Counted from the first letter of the stretch, positions 1 through 8,093 are shown. The stretch: DNA of 12,682 nt from UBA2645 sp044360285 (GCA_044360285.1 JBIKKP010000040.1:1-12682); one strand, 5' to 3'. The notes: a model not told the origin generated them from the sequence alone. Translations and numbers: made by a program.

Positions 1-212
1 GGATTGTTAATCATCAAATGCACATCGAAAGGCAGGGCAGAATTTTTGCGTAAATTTTTTACCACTTCGTTGCCGATGGTGATGTTTGGCACGAAGGATC
101 CATCCATGACGTCGATATGGATATAATCAGCCCCGGCAGCATCAATTGCGCGAATTTCTTCGCCAAGTTTTGAGAAATCTGCGGAGAGAATTGAGGGAGA
201 GATTTTGATCAT
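1..212 (-). CDS. rpe: Ribulose-phosphate 3-epimerase, N-terminal part (3' end cut by window edge)
   Basis: Interconverts ribulose-5-phosphate and xylulose-5-phosphate in the cytoplasmic pentose phosphate pathway. The minus strand from the ATG at 212 reads open to the window edge for 70 codons. It begins MIKISPSILSADFSKLGEEI and continues with IHIDVMDGSFVPNITIG, then PFDVHLMI. These are the first strands of the epimerase TIM barrel: Ser8 and the PSILSAD motif, His32 and Asp34 of HIDVMDG, and His65 of DVHLM. By family knowledge the two His and the Asp are metal ligands. Roughly two thirds of the usual ~220 residues lie outside the window. The ATG gives the canonical start; no Shine-Dalgarno motif is visible before it. 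It lies downstream of PBP1A on the same strand, but 103 nt containing two hairpins separate them, so independent transcription is plausible. Confidence 0.93.
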   Translation of the reverse strand, partial: MIKISPSILSADFSKLGEEIRAIDAAGADYIHIDVMDGSFVPNITIGNEVVKNLRKNSALPFDVHLMINN

Positions 213-238
213 TTTAGTGAAGTAAGTTTGAGTGTGTC

Positions 239-312
239 GTCATAGTTCGACAGATCTCAGTTGAGAGACTACGCATATTCTGAAGTAGTCATGCTGAGCT
301 TGTCGAAGCATG
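239..312. repeat. Two tandem palindromic half-elements between PBP1A and rpe
   Basis: This spacer holds three structured pieces. At 239-260 lies GTCATAGTTCGACAGATCTCAG. At 267-290 GACTAC and GTAGTC pair as a 6-bp stem around a 12-nt loop. At 288-312 GTC is followed by a hairpin with stem CATGCT/AGCATG (290-295 and 307-312) and loop GAGCTTGTCGA. The first and third pieces both begin GTCAT and resemble the arms of the element at 11830-11926, which follow GTC-ATCCT-variable-AGGAT-CT. Here the last arm has ATGCT/AGCAT, a compensated C-to-G change. The element ends three bases before the PBP1A stop codon and lies in the leader of rpe. It has no long T-tract, so it is not a standard terminator. Confidence 0.6.
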
Positions 313-315
313 CGG

Positions 316-2778
316 TTAGTAAATCCCGGTAGGATCTTCATCCTCCGAAGTATTGCTTTTGAATTCATTATTTCCTTCAAAACCACCAGAGCTGTTAAGG
401 CCAGAGGTTTCGCCGGTCATTTCTTCGATTGAATCTTCAAGTTTAAAGGCTTCAAAGAAGATATTTTCTTTCGGAGTTTTTGGCGTTGGAAAGCCGCCAG
501 AAGTTCGATCAATTTTTACAAATTTTACAGTATTTGGCACGCGGAAAGGCGTTGAAGGTTTATTGGCCAGCGCATCTTTCATAAAGTTAACAAAAACCGG
601 AAGTGCCACGGAAGCGCCAGTTTCCTCGCGTCCCAGTGATCTTGGTGTGTCAAAACCAACATAAACAGCCATGACTAAATCTGGCGAGAAGCCAACGAAC
701 CACGAGTCGTAAGAGTTGTTGGTTGTACCAGTTTTACCACCAATAATTTTGCCAATTGATTTAGCGCGCGCTGCCGTGCCGCGATCTATAACGCCTTGCA
801 GCATTGAAGTAATTTGGTAGGCGGTGGCAGAATCAGTCACTTGCTCTCTGGTTTCATCAAGATTTGGCATTGCTAATTCATTAACGTCGCGACCTTCATA
901 GGCACTTAAGTCTTGAATAACGCAGCTTGGGCACTCTCTTTTGTCGCGACGATAGATGGTTTTTCCGTCGCGATCTTGGATTTTTTCAATCATCACTGGC
1001 GTGATTTTTTTGCCGCCATTTACCATCATCGCATAAGCCGTTGCCATACGCATTACGCTGGTTTCAGTTGATCCTAAAACGAGAGAAAAAATTTCTTGTG
1101 GATGGTCGTTTACGCCAAATCTTTTTACCACTTCCGCAACTTTGTCTAAGCCAACTTGGTTTGCCATACGAACTGTTGTAACGTTGCGCGACTGCTCTAG
1201 ACCTGAACGCAAAGTGGTTGGGCCATAAAATTCTCCGGAATAATTGCTTGGTTTGTATGGTGGAAGACCAATGCCTTGATTGAGAGAAATTTCTTCATCC
1301 ATAATCACAGTTCCTGGCGTCATGCCGTTTTCTAGCGCGGCGATATAGCCAAAAGTTTTCATCGTCGAACCCGGCTGGCGCATGGCTTGAATGGCGCGGT
1401 TAAATTGATTTGGCGCATCGACATATCCGCCGCTCATTGCTAAAACACGTCCGGTATGTGGATCAATTGCAACGAAGCCGCCATTAACTTCGGGAACTTG
1501 GCGTAAAATGTAGGTTTCGGCTTTGCCGGTTTTTTCCACAAGGATCACATCACCAACATTCAAAACGTCGGAAATCTTTTTTGGCGCGCCGCCCCTGGCA
1601 TCGGTGCTTAGATATTTTTGTGCCCATTTTAGTGAAGCAAAATCGATCATGCCAATAATGCCATTCTCAACACCAATTGTGGCAATTGTTGGCGAGAGCG
1701 AAAGCACAACAGCGCGCTTCCACGAATCTTTGTAAAGTTTTTTTACATCGAATTTTTGTAACTCTTCTTGCCATTTTCCCGAAGCATCAATTTTGCCAAG
1801 CGCACCGCGATAGCCGTGCTTTTGGTCATATTCTTCAATGCCCGCTTCAAAAGCCTTTACACCAGCACTTTGCAGGCGAGGATCAAGTGCGGTGCTTACA
1901 ACGATACCGTTTTCAAAGACTTCGTCTGAGCCATAAAGTTCAGTTAGTTCTTTTTTAACCGAGTCAGAAAAGAAGCTGGCTTTGATAACATCTTCATCAT
2001 CTTTGGTTTTAAGCTCGATTGGTTTTTGCATTGCATCTTCACCTTCTTTTTGGGTGATAAAACCTTCATCAATCATTCGCTCAATTACCCAATCGCGACG
2101 GAATTTCGCTTTCTCAAGATTTTTGCGTGGATCAAGTTTTGACGGCGCTTTTGGCAAAGTTGCCAGTAGCGCATCTTCTTCGATGGTTAAATCGTCAATT
2201 GATTTATCGAAGTAAACTTGCGCTGCAGCTGCAACGCCATAGGCGCCAGAGCCTAGGTAAATTTGGTTTAAATAAAGTTCGAGCACATGTTCTTTAGAAA
2301 AAACTTGTGACATGCGGAAAGCTAAAATCGCCTCTTTAAGCTTACGCTGCAAAGTTCTTTCGCGAGTCAGCAATAAATTTTTTACAACTTGTTGGGTAAT
2401 TGTTGACGCACCGCCCATTCCTGGATCGCCTTTCAGCACGGAAAAGAAATTTTGAATTGAGGTGCGAAAAATTGCTAAAGGATCAATGCCAGAATGTTTG
2501 TAGAAATTAGCGTCTTCAGCGGCAAGGAAGGCGTTGATGAGATTTTTTGGAATGGTGTCGATTGGAACAAAAATACGTTTTTCTTTCGAAAATTCACTGA
2601 TCAGTGAACCGTCTGCGGCATAGAGCCGCGTGGTGATCATTGGGGTATAATTTTTCAGCTGCTCATAGTTTGGCAGGTTTTCGCTATATTTTTTGAAGAT
2701 AAAAAATCCAAAGGCGATGCAGATTAGAATCAGAAAAATCAAGGCCGCGGCGATAGTTTGAATAGCTTTTCTTGTCAT
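316..2778 (-). CDS. mrcA: Penicillin-binding protein 1A, bifunctional glycosyltransferase/transpeptidase
   Basis: Polymerises lipid II into glycan strands and cross-links the peptides on the periplasmic face of the inner membrane. The 820 residues open with one uncleaved membrane anchor (about 6-28). The GT51 domain follows (about 50-230): EDANFYKHSG with catalytic Glu88, GASTITQQVVKN, RKLKEA, and LELYLNQIYLG. An OB-like linker covers about 320-430. The transpeptidase domain has STMK with nucleophile Ser471, SRN at 530-532 and KTGT at 682-685, so all catalytic motifs are intact. A Cys pair (ECPSC, 615-619) sits between SRN and KTGT. The tail from about 781 is acidic and Ser/Asn-rich, ending in TGIY; alphaproteobacterial PBP1A proteins often end in a similar GLY-type peptide. 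The start ATG overlaps the amidase stop as ATGA, indicating translational coupling. Confidence 0.96.
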   Translation of the reverse strand: MTRKAIQTIAAALIFLILICIAFGFFIFKKYSENLPNYEQLKNYTPMITTRLYAADGSLISEFSKEKRIFVPIDTIPKNLINAFLAAEDANFYKHSGIDPLAIFRTSIQNFFSVLKGDPGMGGASTITQQVVKNLLLTRERTLQRKLKEAILAFRMSQVFSKEHVLELYLNQIYLGSGAYGVAAAAQVYFDKSIDDLTIEEDALLATLPKAPSKLDPRKNLEKAKFRRDWVIERMIDEGFITQKEGEDAMQKPIELKTKDDEDVIKASFFSDSVKKELTELYGSDEVFENGIVVSTALDPRLQSAGVKAFEAGIEEYDQKHGYRGALGKIDASGKWQEELQKFDVKKLYKDSWKRAVVLSLSPTIATIGVENGIIGMIDFASLKWAQKYLSTDARGGAPKKISDVLNVGDVILVEKTGKAETYILRQVPEVNGGFVAIDPHTGRVLAMSGGYVDAPNQFNRAIQAMRQPGSTMKTFGYIAALENGMTPGTVIMDEEISLNQGIGLPPYKPSNYSGEFYGPTTLRSGLEQSRNVTTVRMANQVGLDKVAEVVKRFGVNDHPQEIFSLVLGSTETSVMRMATAYAMMVNGGKKITPVMIEKIQDRDGKTIYRRDKRECPSCVIQDLSAYEGRDVNELAMPNLDETREQVTDSATAYQITSMLQGVIDRGTAARAKSIGKIIGGKTGTTNNSYDSWFVGFSPDLVMAVYVGFDTPRSLGREETGASVALPVFVNFMKDALANKPSTPFRVPNTVKFVKIDRTSGGFPTPKTPKENIFFEAFKLEDSIEEMTGETSGLNSSGGFEGNNEFKSNTSEDEDPTGIY

Positions 2779-4064
2779 GTTTTTGAGAAGTAATTGTCGA
2801 TGGCTTTGGTCAGGCCAATAGCGACTTTGCGTTTATAGGGCAGGCTGTTGAGTAAATCTTCCTCATGCTTGTTAGATAGATAGCCAAGTTCAATTAAAAC
2901 CGAAGCCATATCTGGTGCAGTTAACACAGCGAATCCAGCGAAACGATGCGTGTTTTGTAAGATATTTATTTGAGAGTTTTTCATCGAATTCACGGCGCTT
3001 GCTGCAAATCGTGACGAGCTGTTTTTGCTTTCGCGTTGCGATAAATCAATGAGAGTTTTGACTATGTCTTCACTGGCTCCAGAGAAGTTGACACCGTTTA
3101 TTATGTCGGCACGATTTTCTTTTTGCGCAAGTAATTCTGCCTGCTTGTCGGAAGATGTTTCAGAAAGTGTATAGATTGAAAAGCCTTGCGCTTCGCTGTT
3201 TGCAGCGGCGTTGGCGTGAATTGAAACAAAAAGATCAGCTTTTTTCTTGCGAGCAATTTCAACGCGTTGGCGCAACGGAATGAAAGTATCGTCAACGCGA
3301 GTCAGAAAAACGCGATAGCGGCCGGTTTTAAGTAAATGTTTCCCCAGTTCTTTTGCGTAAGAAAGCGTGAGGTTTTTTTCTTTTGTGCGAGCGAAGGTTC
3401 CAATCGTTCCTGGATCTTTGCCGCCATGACCAGCGTCAATAACGATTGTTAGCATTCTTGATGATTTTTTGCCGGAATTTTGTGCGGCTAAAATATCATT
3501 ATCGGGTCTAGGAATTTTTTTGATAACAAACTTCGAAGTTCCATCTGGATTATCGATTTTTCTGGTTTCAACGTCGAATTGCGCAACTTTTGAGAGAATA
3601 AAATCTTGATCTGCTTTTGAAGAATTTTTGTCACTTACTTCATTATTTTTTAATCCAGAGATTTCTGCGGTGATATTACCTTTATTTTCATCTTTTGAGC
3701 GCTCGAACTTAGTTTTTTTAACAGAGATTTTATTCTCTAAGTCAAAAACAATTCTCAGCGAATCGCCGTCAGACTTGGTGCGAAATGATTTTACAAAAGA
3801 TGGAAAAGAAAAGGTCGTCGCTGGTTTTTCTAAAGCGCAGTTGGCAATATCAACAACAAGACGATTGGGGTTTTCGAGAGCGAAAATTTTAAAATCAGTT
3901 TTTTTGCTCAAAGAGATTTTGAGCGAACCATCTTTGGTGAAATTGATTTCTTGAACAGAATTTTTTGATTCTTGAGCAGAGATTGTTTGGCAAAAAAATG
4001 CCGACAAAAAAAACATCGCAAAAGCAACAATCAGGCTGTTCCTTTGATGTTTTTTGCGACTCAT
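2775..4064 (-). CDS. amiC: Periplasmic N-acetylmuramoyl-L-alanine amidase (AMIN plus Amidase_3)
   Basis: Cleaves the bond between N-acetylmuramic acid and the stem peptide, as needed for separating daughter cells. From the ATG at 4064 it has 429 residues. A basic n-region MSRKKHQRNS precedes a hydrophobic core and a cleavage site near TISA-Q. An AMIN-like beta domain follows (about 38-140), then a Lys/Ser-rich linker, then the zinc amidase domain (about 205-425). Expected zinc ligands are visible as His213 (DAGHGG), Glu229 and His283 (SIHAN), with catalytic Glu392 (IELGYLSN). The frame is open upstream to a TTG at 4124, which adds 20 polar residues. I prefer the ATG because it gives a normal signal peptide. 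Neither start has a good ribosome binding site. It is the first gene of a two-gene operon with PBP1A. AmiC is used as a family-level symbol. Confidence 0.92.
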   Translation of the reverse strand: MSRKKHQRNSLIVAFAMFFLSAFFCQTISAQESKNSVQEINFTKDGSLKISLSKKTDFKIFALENPNRLVVDIANCALEKPATTFSFPSFVKSFRTKSDGDSLRIVFDLENKISVKKTKFERSKDENKGNITAEISGLKNNEVSDKNSSKADQDFILSKVAQFDVETRKIDNPDGTSKFVIKKIPRPDNDILAAQNSGKKSSRMLTIVIDAGHGGKDPGTIGTFARTKEKNLTLSYAKELGKHLLKTGRYRVFLTRVDDTFIPLRQRVEIARKKKADLFVSIHANAAANSEAQGFSIYTLSETSSDKQAELLAQKENRADIINGVNFSGASEDIVKTLIDLSQRESKNSSSRFAASAVNSMKNSQINILQNTHRFAGFAVLTAPDMASVLIELGYLSNKHEEDLLNSLPYKRKVAIGLTKAIDNYFSKT

Positions 4065-4124
4065 TTTTGTGAATTGAAATTGGGAATTTTTATGGTTTTT
4101 ATTTTCAGATTTTTTTGTGTGCAA

Positions 4125-4256
4125 GTAAGAGTCTTAAAGAGAATTGTACCTGAAACAGCTTAAAATTTTCTTACCTAATAGTTTTGAAAAAATCTTGATT
4201 TGTGTAGCCTGAAGTCAAACTTCTCACCCAAAACTTATCGAATAAAAAAATAAAAT
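4125..4256. promoter_or_regulatory. Divergent intergenic region between amidase and histidine kinase genes
   Basis: This AT-rich spacer must hold the promoters of the amidase-PBP1A operon (minus) and the kinase-porin pair (plus). On the minus strand a TACAAT hexamer (4143-4148) would suit a -10 box, but no good -35 lies 16-18 nt upstream of it. On the plus strand TTGAAA (4184-4189) could be a -35, but no matching -10 follows at proper spacing. The kinase ATG is preceded by an A-rich run and no Shine-Dalgarno sequence. I see no RNA gene or operator here. Confidence 0.3.
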
Positions 4257-6113
4257 ATGGAGTCGGAAGAAATCGTTAAAGAAATTACAGCTGAAGTTAA
4301 TTCGCTGCCAGAGATTCAATTTAAAATTCCTAGTGAAGAGCATTTTGAAGAGCTGAAAAAACTAATTGAATCGGAACCTAGGGCGGCAATTGTTTGCGAG
4401 GCTAGGGAAAATAATCCAAATTACTTTTCTATCGTTTTTGCTAACCAAGGTTTTTATGAAAATTTCGGCATCAAAGAGTTTAATTTAATTGGAAAAAGTT
4501 ACGATTTTTTATTTGAAGATTTGGATCTCGATTATTCGTCGGAAGACCAGATTGAGTACGTCCGCCTGGTGAAGTCGGTAAAAGATTTTCACGAATCTTT
4601 TGTGGTGATTTCTATTCTCGATCACAAAGAAGAATTTCAAAGAACGCGTTTTAAAATTTCTTTCATACCTCGTCCCAGCTCAGATGGAATAGGGCGCCAC
4701 GGTATTTTCACTTTTGAAAAAGTTGAAGATCAAACTCCATCTTACCTCAAAAGCGGTGATAAAAAAGCCAGCTCGATGTTGCTAAAAAATCTAGAACGAA
4801 CACTGGCCAGTGAACGCTTGCTGCGCGAGATTGGCGGACTGATTATTTCTGATTTAGAAATTCGCGAAATTGCTCAAAATATCGCCAATATCTTATGTCG
4901 ACATTTGCGCGTTGATCGCTGCCTGATTCACGATTACAAAAATAGCGGAACTAGTTTTGTTGTTGAGCACTGCGACAGCAATGCCTCTCCAATGCTGGGT
5001 CCAGACGTTTGCAAGCAAACTCTCACCGACTATCTAAATTTTCAAAATCACTTCTTTCAAAAGTTTGGCGATAAGGCGAGAAAAACCTCAACTTCGATTG
5101 TTGAAAATGTTTTAGAGGATTGGAATTTTGCAAAAATTTTACCAATTTGTGAAAAATTTTCTATCATCTCGCAGGTTGCTATTACTACATCCTTCAACTC
5201 GAAGGTAAATGGCGGAATCTATCTTCATCAATCAAGTAAACGTTCTTGGTTAAGCGATGAAATTGAGTTAATCGAAACTGTTGCTGAACAATTTTCAATT
5301 GCGCTTGACCGCTCTTCGTCAATTGAGCGTGTAATGGTGACGAACCATGCATTGATTGAAAAAACGACGCAACTCAAAGAAACTCTTGAGCATGAGCAAG
5401 AAATGCGTCGTATGCAAAATGAGTTTGTGGCGCTTGTTTCGCATGAATTCAAAACTCCGCTGCAAATTATTGATGGAACCAGAGAAGTGTTGTCGCGCAA
5501 GATCAGAGCGCATCAAATCAGCGATGAAACAATCGACAAATCTTTAGACAAAATAAAATCAGCGATTCAGCGCATGAACGGCTTGATTATGAGTACGTTG
5601 AATTTGGCAAAAATGGAAAATGACGGAGGTATCATCAAGCCAGATTTGGTAAATTTTGATATGCGTAAATTTGTTTCTGATATTGTTGAAAGAAATTCGA
5701 ATTTGGCGGCGAATAAAAGCATAGAAATTGTCACAAAAATTGATGATTTACCAACTAGTTTCCTTGGCGATCCTAAGCTGCTTGATCACTCTTTTACCAA
5801 CGTAATTTCAAACGCGATTAAATACTCGAAAAATGGTACGGTGGTAAAAATTTTGGCAAAATCCAACGACAAAAAAATAGCAGTACGCGTTATTGACCAA
5901 GGTATGGGAATTCCAAAAGAAGATATCGCTGATGTTGGAAAAAAATTCTTTCGTGCGAAAAATACACTTGCTGTAGCAGGCACTGGAATTGGAATTTATC
6001 TGACCAAACATTTCGTTGAATTACATGGTGGCAATGTTTTAATCGAAAGCGAAGTTGATGTTGGAACATCTGTCACGATTATACTTCCTAAGGCCCCTCT
6101 TCAAACTGCTTAA
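4257..6113 (+). CDS. Soluble PAS-GAF sensor histidine kinase, no adjacent response regulator
   Basis: An autophosphorylating sensor kinase of 618 residues. No signal peptide or membrane segment is visible, so it should sense a cytoplasmic signal. Domains in order: a short acidic leader; a PAS-like domain (about 45-155, with VFANQGFYENFG and LIGKSYDFLFEDLD); a linker helix; a GAF domain (about 190-352, ending WLSDEIELIETVAEQFSIAL); a coiled-coil-like helix (about 355-388); HisKA with phospho-acceptor His396 in SHEFKTPL; and HATPase_c with the N box NVISNAIKYS (515-524), G1 box DQGMG (547-551), F-box KKFFRAKN and G2 box GTGIGI (575-580). All kinase motifs look intact. There is no receiver domain and no response regulator gene in the window, so it is an orphan here. 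The PAS domain lacks the LOV cysteine motif. The ligand cannot be read from sequence. The porin-like gene follows after 22 nt. Confidence 0.9.
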   Translation: MESEEIVKEITAEVNSLPEIQFKIPSEEHFEELKKLIESEPRAAIVCEARENNPNYFSIVFANQGFYENFGIKEFNLIGKSYDFLFEDLDLDYSSEDQIEYVRLVKSVKDFHESFVVISILDHKEEFQRTRFKISFIPRPSSDGIGRHGIFTFEKVEDQTPSYLKSGDKKASSMLLKNLERTLASERLLREIGGLIISDLEIREIAQNIANILCRHLRVDRCLIHDYKNSGTSFVVEHCDSNASPMLGPDVCKQTLTDYLNFQNHFFQKFGDKARKTSTSIVENVLEDWNFAKILPICEKFSIISQVAITTSFNSKVNGGIYLHQSSKRSWLSDEIELIETVAEQFSIALDRSSSIERVMVTNHALIEKTTQLKETLEHEQEMRRMQNEFVALVSHEFKTPLQIIDGTREVLSRKIRAHQISDETIDKSLDKIKSAIQRMNGLIMSTLNLAKMENDGGIIKPDLVNFDMRKFVSDIVERNSNLAANKSIEIVTKIDDLPTSFLGDPKLLDHSFTNVISNAIKYSKNGTVVKILAKSNDKKIAVRVIDQGMGIPKEDIADVGKKFFRAKNTLAVAGTGIGIYLTKHFVELHGGNVLIESEVDVGTSVTIILPKAPLQTA

Positions 6114-6135
6114 ATAAAGGCTAAAACCAATTATT

Positions 6136-7257
6136 ATGAAAAAAATATCGCTGCATTTTTTTGCGCTTTTTTTGATTTTTCCTGCACAAGTTTTTGCAAG
6201 AACTGCTAAACAATTTCCCAACATTTCTGGCGAAGCCTTATTCCAAATTCAGGCCGATCGCGTATTATCAACGGAAAAAAAGGGCGTGCCGGCAAATAAT
6301 GGTTTTCTTTACATTGAGCCAAAAATGTCGCTTAACTTTAGCAAAAATTGGTCAGTTAAAACAGAGTGGCGTTTTCAACCAAATAACGTTTTGACAACAC
6401 GCGACCCAGCTAACCCAGAAAGATATAGAACTTTCTTACAGAAAGATCGTGGTTTCGCCATTTCAAATAACGGTCTTATCATCGAGGAATTAAAGGCGAA
6501 TTTTGAGAATGAGGATTTCCAGTTTTTGATCGGAAAATATGATCCAACTTTTGGTACGGCGCATCGCAAAGAAAAACGAATTGGCGTTTTCGCTTCGCAA
6601 TTTACCGAAGATTACAATTTACGCGAAAAGATCGGTGCATCAGTTTCTGGTTTACTTGAGAACAGTAAGATCAGTTTTAATTCTTTCATGAACGACACTA
6701 CTGGACTAAGCTCAAGCGCATTGAATAGTCGTCGACGCTTAAGCAGAAATGATGGCCTTGCTGGTTCAAGCAGCACTCCATCTTCATATTCAGTATCGAT
6801 GGAAGGTGAAAATTTTATGGGTATTAGAAACTGGTTTTACAACGCGGGATATCGCTCTTTGACTGTTGCAAAGCTTAATAATCGAAAAAGAGAAACCGGT
6901 TATGTTTTTGGTTCGGAATATCTCTATGAAATGAGTGGTCAAAGCGCCTTAATCCCCTTTGTTGAACTTGTAAAAATTAATAATTTCGGCGGTCAATTTG
7001 AACGCGACGCATATTACTCAACCATCGCCTTAATTGGCCGCTACAGCGGTTGGACGGCCAGTGGCTCTTTTTTAACTCGTAACATTAAGCAACCAGGAAC
7101 AGCGATTGGTGACATCTCTGATAAGCAATTTCAGTTGGCAATCGGCTATAAATTTACTGATAATTTTACTGTCGATATCAGTCGTGCAGCAATCAAAGAA
7201 GATAATAAAACCGGTTCGCTGATTGGCTTTGTGGCAAGCTATAACTATAAATTTTAA
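6136..7257 (+). CDS. Outer-membrane beta-barrel (porin-like) protein, family not recognised
   Basis: A 373-residue protein with a clear signal peptide: MKK, a hydrophobic core, and a likely cleavage after PAQVFA at residue 21. The mature part shows short stretches of alternating polar and hydrophobic residues separated by Gly/Asn/Asp turns, for example GFLYIEPKMSLNFSKNW, FQFLIGKYDPTFG, YVFGSEYLYEM and FQLAIGYKF. It ends in YNYKF; a C-terminal Phe on a last amphipathic strand is the usual signal for BAM-mediated outer-membrane insertion. A Ser/Arg/Asn-rich segment (about 191-217) looks like an exposed loop. These features support a barrel, probably a porin or channel, but I do not recognise a family or substrate. 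It follows the kinase gene by 22 nt on the same strand, so the two are probably co-transcribed. No good ribosome binding site is seen. Confidence 0.75.
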   Translation: MKKISLHFFALFLIFPAQVFARTAKQFPNISGEALFQIQADRVLSTEKKGVPANNGFLYIEPKMSLNFSKNWSVKTEWRFQPNNVLTTRDPANPERYRTFLQKDRGFAISNNGLIIEELKANFENEDFQFLIGKYDPTFGTAHRKEKRIGVFASQFTEDYNLREKIGASVSGLLENSKISFNSFMNDTTGLSSSALNSRRRLSRNDGLAGSSSTPSSYSVSMEGENFMGIRNWFYNAGYRSLTVAKLNNRKRETGYVFGSEYLYEMSGQSALIPFVELVKINNFGGQFERDAYYSTIALIGRYSGWTASGSFLTRNIKQPGTAIGDISDKQFQLAIGYKFTDNFTVDISRAAIKEDNKTGSLIGFVASYNYKF

Positions 7258-7364
7258 CACTTACGCGCTTTCTTAAGAAACCCAATGTGTTTTAGATGTG
7301 TTCTAAAAATCATTCTAGCACAGGTTCTTTACATTGCGTAAAATGCCAACTGAGCTCAAAGATT
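7258..7364. other. Convergent spacer with AT-rich hairpin and 12-bp palindrome
   Basis: This gap separates the stops of the porin-like gene and ubiG. It contains a perfect 12-bp palindrome TTTCTTAAGAAA (7269-7280). It also has a 7-bp hairpin, TTTTAGA (7290-7296) and TCTAAAA (7302-7308), around the loop TGTGT. Neither is followed by a T-tract on either strand, and the stem is A/T-rich. Termination of the convergent transcripts here is therefore plausible only by position. No RNA gene is apparent. Confidence 0.35.
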
Positions 7365-8093
7365 TTATCGCTCAAAAACAGCGATATAATTAACATCTAA
7401 ATTCTCGCTCTCTTTCCACTCCCATTGCAGCACATTAAATTCAAAGCCGCGTAATTCTCGCAAAGTCAAGCCGCAAGAAGTGGCGTAAGTATTTATTTCA
7501 GATGGTTTTAAAAACTTTTTCCAATCATGGGTTCCAGATGGAAGCCAGCGCAAAACATATTCCACAGCAATTTTTGCCAGAGTCAGTGACTTCAAATTTC
7601 GATTAATTGTTGCAATAAACAGCAATCCACCTGGCTTAACTAAAGCAGCGCAGCTCTTTACAAAATTTTCCACATTATCGACGTGCTCAATGATTTCTAG
7701 GGCCAGAACCACATCATATTTCTTTTGATTAGCCGCCAATTCTTCTGCGCTGCCAGTTTGGTAATCAATTTTTAAGTCAGATTTTTGTGCGTGAATTTTT
7801 GCAACAGCGATATTTTTCTCAGAAGCGTCAATTGCAGTCACATCAGCTCCCATGCGCGCAAATGGCTCGCAAACAAGTCCACCGCCGCAACCAATATCTA
7901 AAACTTTTAGTGAAGAAAGCGGTGTGAGAGATTTTTCGTTCAGCGAAAAATGCTCAACGATTTTGCGACGAAGATAAGAAATGCGAACTGGGTTAAACTT
8001 GTGCAGAGGCTTGAATTTTCCAGTTTCGTCCCACCATTCATCAGCGATGCGTGAAAATTTTTCGACTTCTTCTTGGTTGATTGTTGAGCTCAT
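7365..8093 (-). CDS. ubiG: UbiG, ubiquinone biosynthesis O-methyltransferase
   Basis: A SAM-dependent methyltransferase that performs both O-methylations of the ubiquinone ring, including the last step from the demethyl intermediate. The length of 242 residues matches the family (about 240). The N-terminus carries the UbiG hallmark ADEWWDETGKFKPLHKFNPVR (about 17-37). SAM motif I is VLDIGCGGG (64-72), with the acidic end of the next strand at AIDASEKN. LALEIIEHVDN (about 130-140) and the later stretch GTHDWKKFLKP are also characteristic. The start ATG overlaps the era stop as ATGA, so translation is probably coupled. It is the last gene of the aroG-era-ubiG run and faces the porin-like gene tail to tail. 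Its presence implies ubiquinone-based respiration. Confidence 0.95.
   Translation of the reverse strand: MSSTINQEEVEKFSRIADEWWDETGKFKPLHKFNPVRISYLRRKIVEHFSLNEKSLTPLSSLKVLDIGCGGGLVCEPFARMGADVTAIDASEKNIAVAKIHAQKSDLKIDYQTGSAEELAANQKKYDVVLALEIIEHVDNVENFVKSCAALVKPGGLLFIATINRNLKSLTLAKIAVEYVLRWLPSGTHDWKKFLKPSEINTYATSCGLTLRELRGFEFNVLQWEWKESENLDVNYIAVFER

Noticed and set aside
213..320. Possible target duplication (TTAGT at 214-218 and 316-320) around the element beside rpe
   Set aside because: Only five bases match, which is expected by chance in AT-rich DNA. It does not compare with the 19-bp repeat near gap.
331..344. Small inverted repeat AGGATCTTCATCCT next to the palindromic element
   Set aside because: It lies inside PBP1A codons for the acidic tail (Asp/Glu codons) and is short. 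It probably arises from codon repetition, not from the element.
353..664. Open frame of about 103 codons on the plus strand opposite PBP1A
   Set aside because: It lies antisense to the conserved C-terminal half of PBP1A, has no recognisable motif and is explained by codon bias on the opposite strand.
3628..3954. Open frame of about 108 codons on the plus strand opposite the amidase
   Set aside because: Fully antisense to the amidase AMIN region. Its composition mirrors the Lys/Ser-rich coding strand and it shows no protein-family signature.
4350..4730. PAS domain of the kinase as a LOV blue-light sensor
   Set aside because: The region where LOV domains carry the flavin-binding NCRFLQ-type cysteine motif reads GKSYDFLFEDLD, with no cysteine.
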